From: Wyeomyia smithii
Lineage: Eukaryota > Arthropoda > Insecta > Diptera > Culicidae
Reading direction: 5' to 3'
Assembly (NCBI RefSeq): GCF_029784165.1
Contig: NC_073695.1
Span: 211,191,781 to 211,255,780 of the forward strand
Length of the DNA stretch: 64,000 bases
The notes beneath the pieces were generated by a model. It was not told where the DNA came from. It worked only from the letters and a program-made list of their open reading frames with translations, and searched no databases. A program made the translations under genes and the position numbers. Of the stretch, positions 36,966-48,284 are shown piece after piece; positions within the stretch are counted from its first letter, which is position 1, and each line of letters starts with the position of its first letter.

Positions 36966-39900
36966 TGTTCTAGTCGATACCGACGCGAAAACATAAACGA
37001 CACCGAGAGAGAAAAAAAAGTGATGTGAGAAAAGCAAGATTGAAACGTTTTAAAGGTTTCACGGTGAAACCAAACGTACAAAATGATTAAATTAGGTGCT
37101 CTGATGCTGATTTAGCAGTTTCACAATGAATAATTGCAGGTAAGTTGAAAAATTAATGATGTTATATGAGGCATTCCCGAAATGCGGTAGTATGCAAGAA
37201 TAGGCCATCGGTCCTCCCATGCTTGGATTCTGTCCCGATTCACGTTAATAAAGATAAAAGATATTTCCACTGCAGTCACACTCACAAACGTGCGCCGTCG
37301 TCTAATGTTGTTTTTGTTTTTTTTTTCAAGCTGTGAATCGTCGCGTTCATTGCCCATTTTATGCCACTTTTTGTCGATAACAATAGTCAACGCAGCAGGT
37401 GTGGCCCTAAAGCTCAAATTAGTAAAAAAAAGAGAATCACGAGAATTTTGGTGCTCCTAGCCACCAACATTTTTTCGGAGATTTAAATGAGTTTTATTGT
37501 ACACAAAAGTTTGAAGCGACGAACTCGACGAGCAATTACCATGCGATACTTTGACTAAAGTTGACGCGTTCCACAGAAATGGTTTTCACTTTTGTAGACC
37601 AGTGTAATGTTTGTGGTTGACAGCGGGCTTTGGTAAAGGAGTAGATGTGTGAAGATTCCTAAAAAATATTGGAATGTTTTACATGTGGTTTCGAGCAAAT
37701 TGTGGGTCATTCTTAGACTAGGAGTCAATTGTATAATGGCTTTATTGCTTTTTGGCCAATTTTTTTCGAGATCACACCAGATCTCGCCGTTTAATGCAAT
37801 TTTAGGTCATTTGCCGGTCGAGAAAAAATTTTTGATTGTGCTTCAATTTTTCACAAGTAATTTTTTGGTTAATAAACAAAATGTACACGAACGGATCTTC
37901 AAATTCGATGATAAAATTTATGCCATACCGTCATTGCCACCCTAATGCAGAGTATACTCGGTTTCTAAAAAGCAAAGACTACATTCTAACATTTCATCCA
38001 TATCGTTGATTTCGTGCAGCACTGAAGCCGCTGGAAGATCATAGTTTCGAGAGAAACATGTTTGAAAATTTAGCGTACAAAATTACCTTTTTCATTTCCA
38101 CGAAAGTCTCAAGACTTCCTTTTCTCATCCAATCTGTTTGGGTCTGTCATGATGAGCAAGCTATACAAGAAAAAATATGCCCACCTGACTGTAAGGATAT
38201 AGCCGGCACCGTTGTCGGTCTATAAAAAATTGGGTCATTGAACGATGCACGGTGAGGAGGATTACTCCCTGTCGTTTTTTTTTTGACGTAGAATTACGTC
38301 TTACGGCAACATATACAGGGGACCAGTTTCATTACAGGGATCCAATTTCAAAAACCAAAACCATCGATAGCGTCACAAAAATTGTCCATTTTCAACCGTT
38401 TTAAGCTCAGTCAGTTTCCAACCGATTTTCGTCATTTTTGCAGTAATCGATTGGAAAATCAACCAAGCACCCGTCCAAATGCAGAAAATTGTAATCTGAT
38501 TGTTCGAACGATTGTACTATTGAAAATTGTCAAGCCTTGTCGAAACGCAAATGTCGACCTCTGATTGGTCGCACAATGCTTCCTTCCCTAACAAGGTCGA
38601 CAGAATATACCTAGTTGACTAAGAATGAGCGCTTTGTGTTTTATGTATAATTCATTCCATGATTGTGCCGATACCACACGGACGTTGGTTGCTGATCGTG
38701 AAGAAGAAAGAAAAGCCGGGTTTCAATTTCTGGCTGATCGCGCTGGGCGCGTTGATACTTAAGTTGATACGTGCGTAAAAAATCTTTGTCAGAGCGGATA
38801 TCGCGCGCTATCTGGACCATGAAGCGTTTATGCGATAATTGAATGAAATTTGCAACTGCAGCAACCAGTCTTTTTCAAGGCTGCTAAATATATTTGGAAG
38901 AGCATAATGAATGGTTGTTACTAAATTGCAACTTTGATTGCAGTTTTAAGCTGCTGCAATTGCGCAGCAATGTGATGTATATTACGATTCATTAACACTG
39001 TGCATCACAAGCGGTATATGCGAAACAAATCCGTAAATGTCAATTTACTAAGTTTTCATCATTACAAACCAGTCACTTCTCACAGCATCTCGATCATACT
39101 CATGGTTCATAACAATTTACAGAAGGGGCATCTTTGCCGATTGAGGATTCCGGCCTTTCTCTGGTTAAACTCCGTCTTCTTACAGCATCATGAAATACAA
39201 ACAAACGATACCTTCGGAAAATTAAAATTCTTTCTGCTTTGTTTATTTTAACCCTCTAGTGCCCAATGCCGTCATTTGGCGGGCTTCAGTCGAAGTTCTG
39301 AGAAGCTTCAATAAATACTTAAAAAGTGTTTATAATGGTTTATAGTAATTTTATCGAAGTCCGTTTAAAAATTAATTTGGGCACTAGAGGGTTAAACATT
39401 TAACAAGGCTGAAATTATTAACTGTTACTGCACAGTTCAATTGTCTGGTAAATACAACTAATATCAAACATTTATGAATTGATTATACGATTTTTTTTAT
39501 GTTTCTTTCAACAGAGTCGACTTGAGCGCATCGATTAGTGCGTTTTCGACGTAAAATTATGTCTTACGGCAACATATATAGGGGTACAAATTGTAAAACC
39601 GAAAGCATCGAGAGCGTCACGAATATTGCCCACTTTCAAAATTTCTGAACTCAGCTAGTTTTCAACGGATTCCGTTTATTTTTAAAGCAAAAATAATAAA
39701 CGAAACAAATACGGAAAAATATATCGCTTCACACCATTAAAATGATTAACCCTAATCGAGTGTATTTCCAAAGCTATTGCAAAAAATTATTGACATAAGA
39801 CAGACTGTCGAATTTCTACGTTAACCTTGCGGTCGTTTCGTATAAACAACCTCTTCCACTTTTTTCAGCTTATCTATTGTGCATCTTCAGTGGCTCAGGC

Positions 39901-42900
39901 CCATCATGGAGTAGAAACCATCGATATGTACAGTCAGAACTAAGCTAAGCTAAGCTAGGCTTTAAAAAACTCTTTGAAAAATTAACAAAACTGATCCAAA
40001 ATTTACAAAGGTCAAACAACTTTTTAATAGCTAGGAATTGTTACCAGAACGGAGGATCTTTATGATAAAAAAAATCACAAGGGTTGTATGCAAAGCCACG
40101 ACCGCAAGGTTGACATGATAGAACTACATAAGGTTGTTTGTTGCATTACTTGTATTGAATATGTTTGAAAATTTGTGCAAAGTGCATATACATCACTGAA
40201 CAGGAATAAAACAAACACTATACTCAAAACACGGCGTTTAGAGGAAGTGCAGGCTAATGTATCTACTATTGATGCTGCACAAAGGCATTCCGAATTACTA
40301 GGTCTATAATTTAGTTGACCGTGTTTGGGAAAGCAACCATATAACGGCCAATCAGATCAATCGAAATTTGCGTTCCAACAATTGACGATTTCCAATAATA
40401 TAGTTGCTTGTCATATTATGCAGATAATAAAAGCTGTTCGGGTGATACTGCTTATAACTTAAGAGAAAGATAATTCAGTACGTTCTGAGACATGTAGATG
40501 AAGTTAAATTTATAACTGTTCCAACCTTTGAAGGTGTAAATTAATTTCAGAGAAAATAATAACTCTTCTATTAGGTATTTATTTCATCCTGAAAAAGGAT
40601 AATTTTCTGTTTGATTCAATATCGGATAAGATGCCACACATTAACACACATCTTCTGCATTAACACAGACAATGCGAATATTTTATTCCTTGTGATAGAT
40701 AACACAGTGAAAAGCTGTTACACTCAAAACTAGACTCATGTATTCGAACGCCAGCTTCCCAAAACGTTGATGTGTTGTCAAAATGAGGCAACTTTTCATT
40801 AAATGCATTAACTAGTGCCTGCTATTGCAGAGACAGCAGCAAAGTGCCCCACTGAAAGAGCTGGCCCAGCTGCTATCGATTCTGATACCCTCTGCAACTG
40901 TTGCGCTATCCGTTGCCATGCCACAGTTGTGGCCGCTATACGCTGCCATTGGTATCCGCTGCACTGCTACTGCTGCTGTTAAGGGAGGACTGTTGTAGTC
41001 GCTGTCTAGAACTAATATGAGCGTTTTCGGCTGAAATAGGTTCTTATATAAGCTAAATAGCACATTTAAAATTGCAAGGTCTATGATTCTGTCGATCATG
41101 CTTGGGAGGCAATCATATAACGACCAATCAGAGGTCGAATTTTTTGTCTCTGGGAAGAACCTTAGAAGATTTTCCAATCTATTGCTGCAAGAACTTACGA
41201 AATCCATCAAAAACTAACTGATTTATTAGTATTTGAAATTGGACATGTTTCTCACTTTTCCCGGTTTTAGATTTTCATTTTACATCTCTATGTAGCCGAT
41301 TATGTAGCCGAACTTCCTGAAAGACGTAGTTCTACGTCAAAAAACATTAGTCTAATCACCCCCACAAATCTGAAATTATATTTGATTTTTTTTTTGCAAA
41401 ATGGTATTAGAGCGGAATTGACCTTAAGGTTTAATTTTTGTTGCTTTAAGTGTCGCCACGTAATCAAAAGCATCGCACAGGCTCAAACTTTAACATATGA
41501 TGCAAATGTATCGTAACTGGTGTGATGAAAATATGAAGAGGAATGTTAAACCCTGTATCCGTATTCCGTGCATACAATTTCCTCGCAACAATTCACTTTG
41601 ACGGAGGTATTGCATTTATGCAGAAGTAAGTAATATCACTGCTGGCTGATATGCTTTGATGTGCTTCAGGAATGATGAGAGGATTTCAATGGATGAAGTA
41701 ATATTAAGAAGCCCTGGTCATGTTTAACAAAACTGCTACTATCGTAACACTGACTGTTTATTTGACGTTGGAATATGTCTAATTCAGGTAGTCGCTTCAA
41801 ACAGTCCAAGTTAGGTACAGTTGATGAAGAAATTTGACAATTGTTAGGTTTGTATAGTGTCAATTCAATTTCACGTTAAATTAAACTTATCATCGCGGAC
41901 TACTTCAAGCACCTGACCATCAATTTCAAACCTTATTATTGACATTAGCTATGCGACGTAATTGCACCCCAACATGCGAGTACCACTATCGATTGATTTT
42001 GACCAACAGCGTCTTCGCAGCGGATTTGACCAAAGCTCCCTTCATAATTCTCAGCCAGTGTCGTTCTGTCGGCATACGAGGGCCGAACATTACTACTGTG
42101 CAGATCCATCCCACCATCAACATCAGCAGATAATCGAAAAACAACAACTTTTCCAGCAGCGTAGCTCATTTTCCGTGCGGTCTGTAATTGCAGCCGGGTA
42201 TTTATTTTTTCGATCGTCGTCCATCGTTTGGGTTACTCGCGTTCGTTGAGTTATCTACTCACGCTCCGTATGCCGCTTTTCCATTTTCTGCCTTTGCCCC
42301 AATTGGGTGGTTTGCGGGGAAAAGGTGCGGTAAGTAAGAAGTGGGGCGGGCTTTCATGAAAAGCGAAACGTATTCTGGTTTTATTTACATATTTCCATCA
42401 GCTGGCACCTCTCCTCAAACACCATCCATCACGTCATCACACGCAGACGAGGTGGGAGATGGAGGAAGAAAAAAATAAAAATGTTGGAAAATTGTTTCCT
42501 TTTTATTTCGACTTCCCCAGTCGGCAATATTTCCATTTGGCCGAACTGGTGATTGAATGAGAAGATAGCGCCGTTGTTCACCTGTTGTTCCGGTCGGCCC
42601 TGGATGGATTCTCTGCTGGATGCCTTGCTAAATAAGATTAAAAGTTAATCGGGAACGCCCAAGCCACAGTTTACCGGTACTTTGCCGTGTTTATTGTATT
42701 TTAAATAACTTTTAAGTTTTGCACAATAATCCAATTACGGCACGGACCGATGCAAACACCGACCGGGGGAACGTCGGGAGCCTTTCGAGAAAACTGTCAG
42801 GATTATAATCTTGTCCGTTTTCGGGTATGGCATTTTTTCTAGTATGAGAAACGGCTGTCTAGACGAACGAAGCTGCTGAATAAACTCTTTCGTTTTGACC

Positions 42901-45405
42901 TATCTGCCGAAGTCGAGGTGCAAACATATTTCAGGTGTACTTCGGTTCCTTAATTTATAAAAGTGCGCATCGTGCTGTTCCGGAAAAGCGATTTTCATTA
43001 TTATGAAAGCTCCCGTACGTGTGGGCACTCGGTGGGGCAATCACTGTGGGTGGTGATAATTTACAGCCGCTCTCATTTTACTCATACTGAATGTATTCTT
43101 ATTTGGAGAGAAAAATAAATATTATTGCAAGTCACACAAGAAACGCTAACCCCGATGTTGTTTCATTAGTTTAATGAAGTTTACTGGAAATTGAAAATGT
43201 TTCTGGTTTATCCAGCTAGAATGTACATTGTAACGATTTGGAACAGAATTATCGCAAAGGTCTACTAATTGGATAAAATAAATAGTTTCAGTTACTGTTC
43301 AAATGGCAGAATCGTAAATTGAAGCGAAAAAGAGTAAACAAATCATCAAGAGAAATTGGTTTCAATTGCCATTTATGGATTTTTATCGCCAACCCGTCTG
43401 AGCCCAGCTAAATTCTGTTGTGTACCACACCAAGTACACACGTACATACCCATATGCCCAAACCTGGCAAGCGAAAACTTTAGTGCCAAGCAACACAGCG
43501 CCAGCAACGTCGCCGTCATCCACGGGGCTTCTCCCGCGGAGGGCACTACCTCCGACGGCTAACGCACTGGTTCCAGCCGGTACGTAGAGACTGCCAGCGA
43601 ATTGATGGTATGTATGTAAATAGACGATGAAAAAAAAACACTTTTTATTGCCATAAACTTCAGCAACATGTGTATTTTTGTTCCTTTTTTCATTCCATCC
43701 CATACCTCATACCGCATATCCGTACTCTATTGAACGAGGAAGTGTAAAATAAATTTCTAACATATGATTTGGCGTTCGAATTCAAGCTGTGAAGGCAATT
43801 TTCCTCGGGCGGCCAGATGTTGGTGGTTCCCGAGAAAGACCGAAAAATCGAACAGAAAACCCAGCCGGAGATTTGGTTAGCTTCGTCCGGGACAGTTTGG
43901 CGTTTGAATGTCAACTCATTTCGAGCTGCCGTGCCATTGCTACCGGCGGGCGATAGTTGCAAAGAGTAAGCATTTTTCTGCATTTCGATCGTGATTATTT
44001 CCGCTTGGGTGCACTAATTAAAATGAATTTCTCTCCCCCCGAGAGTTGTTGCAGCTCGTACGACCAACGCGACGAATCTATAAATAAAATCTGGTTCATT
44101 TGGATCTTGGCAAAGATCGAGCGTAACGACCGCAGTGACGATCATCGCGTCAGATTGGTTTCTGCAACAAAATGTCTTCTTACGGACGAAACGCTCGCAG
44201 AGAGCGAGAATGTCGAAGGAATAAAAACTTTATCGTGGTAATTATGTTTCGAACAGTGCCTTTGGCGTAGTTTGTCATGCTGCATCGCTCCAATTAGTTG
44301 GATTATTCAAAATGAGTGGTAAGCATTGGAGATAAAATTAATCTTAACGCAGTGTTTTATGACAAACACAAAAATCAGAGGACAAACTGAGGGTTGTGGC
44401 TTCAAGAGCAATCATTTTGAAACGGTGGTGGGCTGAGCTACCAGATTGTCTCTTTTAAATGATTTACTGGTGCGGTATTGTGAAATTGGCTAATAGTCTA
44501 TCAATGTATTTACCTATCTAAATTCCCCTGAATGATGTCTTTTATCATCACTAGGTAACTTAACCTTAGAATTATTTTACAAATTGTACAAGAATGCTAT
44601 TTGAAAGAAGTGGAAGGAAAAAAACTAGTGTTTTGAGAAGGATGCGATTCCGCAACAAATGTTTTTATGGAATTTACGAATTCAATGCAAGAAAGATTAA
44701 AAATCAGTTGAGAATTACTCCTAAAATGGAGGGATCACAGTTTTATTCCAGTAGGACGTTGCCGTATTGTAAATAACAAAAAATCAATCCATCTTTTCAG
44801 GATGCATTTTACCAAATCAAACATCCTAATTCACCTTCCCAATTTACCCCAAGCTTTCGCGACTTACCGGGTGTGATGTTGCCTCGTGGTTTCGCGCCCA
44901 GTATGGCCAAATTGACGTTCGCTTTCCGGCCGTCGATGATCGGATTTGGTTCTTTGCACGCCCGCTCGGCACTCATTCTGTCTCCCATGATGACCTTTTG
45001 TTTCGGGAACAAACGAGAAAAGAAAAATAAAGTGAAGTGAGTACAAAATTAGAACCAGCCCCTCTGTCAATCAGTGTTCAGTGGAACAAAACCTGGCGTT
45101 TCAAAAACAAACTAGACGAAAAAAAAAAACGAACACAAAACATCAAAAAACTGAAAGGTGAAACTTACGAATCCGTAACCCCGGCTTTTGTTCGTCGTTC
45201 GGTCCGTTATCACGACGGCTTCCTCGATGTCGCCGTACACGGAAAAGTGTTCCCGCAGGCTTTTGTCCGTAGTGTGATACGGCAGGCCGCCGACGAATAG
45301 TTTCGTCCAGGTTGTGTCCTTCTGCTGAACACCAGTCGTGGCCGTCGCTGCCGACGGTACGAGCGCGAGCGCATCGGCCGCGTCCTGAGACACTTGCATT
45401 AACAT
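33992..45405 (-). CDS. RBM24: RBM24/RBM38 (SUP-12)-like RNA-binding protein, N-terminal three coding exons
   Basis: Three exons join in frame: 45405-45169, 44994-44868 and 34052-33992. They give 141 residues plus two bases of the next codon. An N-terminal stretch rich in Ala and Thr (about residues 1-29) leads into one RRM (about 34-110). RNP2 is LFVGGL at 36-41 and RNP1 is RGYGFVIM at 75-82, which crosses the first splice junction. Segments such as PYHTTDKSLREHF, EEAVVITDRTT, RACKEPNPIIDGRKANVNLA and LGAKPR are hallmarks of RBM24/RBM38/SUP-12. Family members bind GU-rich RNA and control muscle splicing and mRNA stability; that role is family knowledge. After the RRM, exon 3 supplies the conserved PGFPFTAAGLRTGYP segment. 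The start is the first Met of the exon-1 frame; a second Met is at residue 3. The C-terminal exons were not found, so the model is partial. Family identity is near certain; exact orthology is not tested. Confidence 0.93.
35281..35400 (+). repeat. CA microsatellite
   Basis: An imperfect run of ACAC with interspersed ACTC and AAAC, about 120 bases, within intron 2. Open frames over it (Thr/His-rich or Cys/Val-rich) are artefacts of the repeat. Confidence 0.95.
36030..36420 (+). repeat. Probable dispersed repeat
   Basis: Text such as TTTCGCTGAAACTTTCCAC and GTCTTCAGCAAAGTTGTAGG is in the style of old insect interspersed repeats. No second copy was seen in the window, so the call is tentative. 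Confidence 0.3.
36790..36961 (+). repeat. GA microsatellite
   Basis: GAAA-rich and GAGAGC-containing lead-in, then an almost pure AG run from about 36884 to 36961. It lies in intron 2; on the coding strand it is a long CT tract. Arg/Glu-rich and Ser/Leu-rich open frames here are artefacts. GA tracts can bind GAGA-type factors in insects, but that is speculation here. Confidence 0.96.
37085..37600 (+). repeat. Dispersed repeat R2, longest copy
   Basis: The left part (GCTCTGATGCTGATTTAGCAG, AATAATTGCAGGTAAGTTGA, ATTCTGTCCCGATT) matches 48308-48341 and 48559-48650. The right part (GAGAATTTTGGTGCTCCTAG and GAAGCGACGAACTCG) matches 30935-30985 and 29915-29985. Comparison of the fragments suggests one element of at least 500 bp. 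Confidence 0.55.
38286..38640 (+). repeat. Dispersed repeat R1, copy in intron 2
   Basis: Begins GACGTAGAATTACGTCTTAC and includes CTATTGAAAATTGTCAAGCC and CGACCTCTGATTGGTCGC. It matches 59970-60190 closely and 61025-61150 more loosely. No protein is encoded. Confidence 0.75.
39252..39391 (+). mobile_element. piggyBac-like MITE, copy 2
   Basis: A 140-bp element, the same length and end structure as copy 1 (CCCTCTAGTGCCCA / GGGCACTAGAGGG). It is flanked by TTAA at 39248-39251 and 39392-39395. The two copies align throughout with scattered substitutions. Confidence 0.92.
39543..39965 (+). repeat. Dispersed repeat fragment with short AAGCT tail
   Basis: The start (GACGTAAAATTATGTCTTAC) matches the left end of R1 at 38286. 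The middle (39775-39855) matches 62030-62120 (CTATTGCAA, ACATAAGACAGACTGTCG, TATAAACAACC). The end has the GCTCAGGCCCATCATGGAG text shared with 14268, followed by three AAGCT units (39944-39958). It may be a composite or a LINE-derived remnant. Confidence 0.5.
40255..40420 (-). repeat. Dispersed repeat R1, fragment
   Basis: The reverse complement contains GGAACGCAAATTTCGATTGA and CTGATTGGCCGTTATATGGT, matching the R1 core. Both ends are lost. Confidence 0.55.
40815..41170 (-). repeat. Dispersed repeat R1, fuller copy
   Basis: The reverse complement has the R1 core (TTCGACCTCTGATTGGTCGT) followed by a GC-rich tail of CAGCGG/TAGCGGATACC modules. The same layout is seen at 60035-60420 and 61030-61310. 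The 132-codon open frame over it is not a gene. Confidence 0.65.
41171..44867. other. Intronic stretch; repeat-poor and GC-richer from about 41.95 to 44.3 kb
   Basis: Within intron 2 near exon 2. It has overlapping short open frames on both strands, none recognised. Balanced base composition and lack of recognised repeats make it a reasonable place for intronic regulatory elements, which is inference. Confidence 0.4.
44868..44994 (-). CDS. RBM24: Coding exon 2 of the RBM24-like gene
   Basis: This 127-base exon encodes residues 80-121 and the first base of Gly122. The acceptor is ...CAAAAG before GTC ATC ATG, and the donor is GTAAGT at 44867-44862 (phase 1). It completes RNP1 (VIM) and carries the second half of the RRM: MSAERACKEPNPIIDGR, then KANVNLAILGAKPRGN. 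The join to exon 1 restores the family motif RGYGFVxM exactly, which is strong evidence for both splice sites. Confidence 0.93.
44995..45168 (-). other. Intron 1 of the RBM24-like gene (174 bases)
   Basis: A GT-AG intron, phase 0, interrupting RNP1. It is AT-rich, with A-rich runs on the plus strand that read as T-rich tracts on the coding strand. No repeat was recognised in it. Confidence 0.88.
45169..45405 (-). CDS. RBM24: Coding exon 1 of the RBM24-like gene
   Basis: This is 237 bases and exactly 79 codons, running from an ATG at 45405 in a favourable context (AAAAATG) to ...RGYGF. It is followed directly by a consensus donor, GTAAGT, at 45168-45163, so the intron is phase 0. Reading on into the intron adds a Phe-rich tail with no resemblance to the family, so the splice is preferred. 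The exon is markedly GC-richer than its flanks. It contains RNP2 and the first half of RNP1. Confidence 0.93.
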
Positions 45406-47094
45406 TTTTTTTCTTGGTTGCTTCTGTTTGACTTGCGCTACTTCACCGCGCGGTTGTTTTGCTATTTGTGTTTAATTGCCCTACGGGTACTTTGTTAAAG
45501 TTTTTTTTTCTTTGCTTGATTTTCCTTTTCTGCGACTACTAATTTTTCGCTGACAGTTGGCAGTTGTTGGTCGAAATTCTCGCTGCACCGCTTGGCAGCA
45601 CTCAAAAAGCGATGCGCACAAAACAATTTTTCTTTATTAACACAAAATGAACAAAAATCACAGATTGAATTTCTTTCTTTGGCTTTGCATTTGGGACTTG
45701 AACTGCGTTTCTCACTCACTGGGGAGGGTTATTGATGGTTGGTTTGAATTAGTTTTTTTTTCAAGTGATTGTAGGTGTGTTTACTGTTGATATTTTATTG
45801 TGTACTTTGGTTAATAAAACACATTTGATGAGATCCGTTTAAATTGCACTGGCTGAAATGAGAAGAAGAGAAAAAGAAAACACGTTAGTTTCTGACGTAC
45901 ATTTTGTGGAGCTCATCAAACAGTAATTATAGGCAAATACTGGCTTATTGTAACTGCTCGCTTTTCGACACAATGCTGGGTTGTCTATATATTTGGTCAA
46001 CATGTTCCAGTTAAATCGACAAAACCATCCAAACCTCAACTCCCAATAGAAAAAATCACTCAGACCAAGCCGGTCTGTTCCGGTACCGCGTTAGCAGAGG
46101 GAAGCAATAACTGATAAACTCATTCATGTGTGACCCCGGCAATAAGAATAGCTGGGGTGAGGGATTGCACCCAATTTTCGTTTGCCGATAGAATAGGTAT
46201 TGCGCGTTGCAAGCCAGTCGGAACCAGAATCAACAAAACCAAACAACAGAAAACAGAGAAAAAAAAATACATCCTCTTCAGGTAAAGAGCCGGCTCACTT
46301 CTGTGCTGGCCAAGTACATAAATTATAACGAGACGCAAGCAGCCTGCCTGCAACGAATGGACGATTGTGAATGGGACTAATGAAAAGTACAAGCCGGGAA
46401 TATGGTATGGGGAAAGAAAAATATAGTGCAAGTACTAGTACCTACGGTTCCCTTCCAACGTAGCATAGAGCAAATACTCGAAAGTGGTATATTCTTCTGC
46501 GCGCCCTATAGAGAGGCATGTATTGGCTAGGCTGGAAAATGTACCGCTGGGAATAGCTGGCAGGAAAAGCTGCTGACAGTCCGTCCAGTTCAAACCAAAA
46601 TATAGTGCAGGACCCACTCCAGGATACTTCCGATGGCGAACAATGGGTTCAGGTTGTGTAAATTTTGGGTCAAAAATTGATTCGAACAGCACAACGACAA
46701 CACGTTTATGATAACTTCGTGATTATATTGTGAAGAACATCACTCATCGTATGATCAAATTGAATCTGAGCATAGTAACAGCTTTAACTTATTGAGAGCC
46801 TCCAGTATCAGTACAAAGTTGCAAAGCTTTTTTTTGACGTCATAATTTTCAACAGATTTACCAACATAAGCATGACAAAGATAAAAAAATTTGCGAAGGT
46901 CACTGGCATTATCTCTTGTAGTATTATTCGATAAAAATTTGTATAACACATGCTCTTCCAAAAAAAAGGCTTCAAAAGCGCCTAATAATACCGAGTTGAT
47001 TCGGGATATTTAAGTTTTTTTTTCGCGAGATGCTCACCTTTGTTCAGTTAATACTAATACTAAATACTAATAAAACCGCTAGAGGCATATAACG
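45406..47094 (-). other. Upstream region of the RBM24-like gene
   Basis: This stretch runs from the start codon to the next mobile element. It should contain the 5' untranslated region and perhaps the promoter. Open frames here on both strands are short, with unconvincing composition. I could not place a TATA box or initiator with any confidence, and upstream noncoding exons cannot be excluded. Confidence 0.35.
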
Positions 47095-48115
47095 TAGGGA
47101 TACCATCTGGTCAGAGGTACAAATCAGGACATCTAATTTTTGGCACAAATTTGATCCAAATTATTTTTATTCTGGTTTAAACTGGTGGTATGTGATTTGC
47201 ACTTCAAAATGCTATTCAGTTGTTCTTATTTTAACATGTATCTCGAACGATACAATTTTATCAAGCAACTTCGAAGTTTAAGGAATTTGTATTTCGCCAA
47301 AGAATTCAGCACACGTAAACTGTTTAAAATTAAATATAAAAATTGTCAAATGTTCAACACTGTTCACTTTCCTCAGGCTTAACCAAAGAAATAATTTACG
47401 CAGTGAGCGTTGTGTGGTCAAGTATCAAGATTTATCTGAATTATCTACATTATTGAACCTGTATCAAGATAGACAGGTTTAATGTCTAATCTCCTTGATA
47501 TTTCAAAAATAATGCAGATTTTTCCTGATTTTGGGACCGATTACAGGAAACAAGGCGAGCAATTTGCCTCGTCTAGAGTCACTGACGAGCAAAATGTTGT
47601 ATTAGGAAACGCGAGTGAAACTTGGCTGGTGACAGCTGAGTGGAGCAGTTTTGCAGACGAGCTACTCGTCCGAGATCCAGCCGACTCACCATCTGTTATA
47701 TCTAAATTGGTTAGGCGAATAACTCGCTGCTCACTTCATTGACTGTAATAGGCCCCTTTATTTCCTCCAGCCCACAAAATGGTCATCACTTTAAATTTTA
47801 CAATTTTGCCTCATAAAATGTTACTTTAAGAATTTTATCGGAGAGAAATGTCCTGTTGTTTCTATTTTTACCAGCGACGAAATCGAGCTGGCAACCAGAA
47901 ATAAAAAAAAAATACTAAATACAATCTCCTACAATTTCTAATATCAGGTAACATTCACGTTTCTGTTAAAAACTTACCGACTTGTGCCTTGCAATATGAG
48001 CTTGGTGATTGAAGGTAATTGCCTGTCTTATAAAAATCAGGACAAATGCTAGAATATGAAAAATAAATCAAAACGCCCAAATATGATCTCAAAATCAGGA
48101 CGGATGGTATCCCTA
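47095..48115 (+). mobile_element. hAT-type non-autonomous element, copy B
   Basis: 1021 bp with inverted ends TAGGGATACCATC, flanked by an exact 8-bp duplication ATATAACG (47087-47094 and 48116-48123). Shares subterminal text with copy A (CATCTGGTC at one end, CATCCGTCCTGATTTT at the other) and an internal GCAGTGAGCGTTG. An 86-codon open frame (47482-47742) shows no transposase feature. Confidence 0.92.
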
Positions 48116-48284
48116 ATATAACGTCACAACTAAAAACACATCAGCTAATTTCAAACAGCTCTGTAGACTCTGTAAGCTCGATAGAGCTGACAACACTGGC
48201 ACACAGCTTGACGGGAGGAGAAAATATTGCTGTGAAAAATATCAGTCTGAGAGCGTTCAATGTTTTACGCTAAATCCACAAGTG

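Larger units (their letters stand above)
34053..44867 (-). other. Intron 2 of the RBM24-like gene (10.8 kb)
   Basis: A GT-AG intron, phase 1. It holds a CA microsatellite (35.28-35.40 kb), a long GA microsatellite (36.79-36.96 kb), dispersed-repeat copies at 37.1-37.6, 38.3-38.6, 40.25-40.42 and 40.8-41.17 kb, and a TTAA-flanked 140-bp element at 39252-39391. The part nearest exon 2 (about 42-44.3 kb) is repeat-poor and GC-richer, and could hold regulatory sequence. No further exon was recognised inside it. Confidence 0.8.

Noticed and set aside
36632..37081. Arg/Glu-rich and Ser/Leu-rich open frames
   Set aside because: They are produced by the GA microsatellite.
45112..45168. Read-through of exon 1 as a longer single-exon protein ending in a Phe-rich tail
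   Set aside because: A consensus GTAAGT donor sits exactly where family similarity stops, and exon 2 continues RNP1 in phase.
47482..47742. 86-codon frame inside hAT-type copy B as a transposase remnant
   Set aside because: No hAT catalytic or dimerisation motif is visible.
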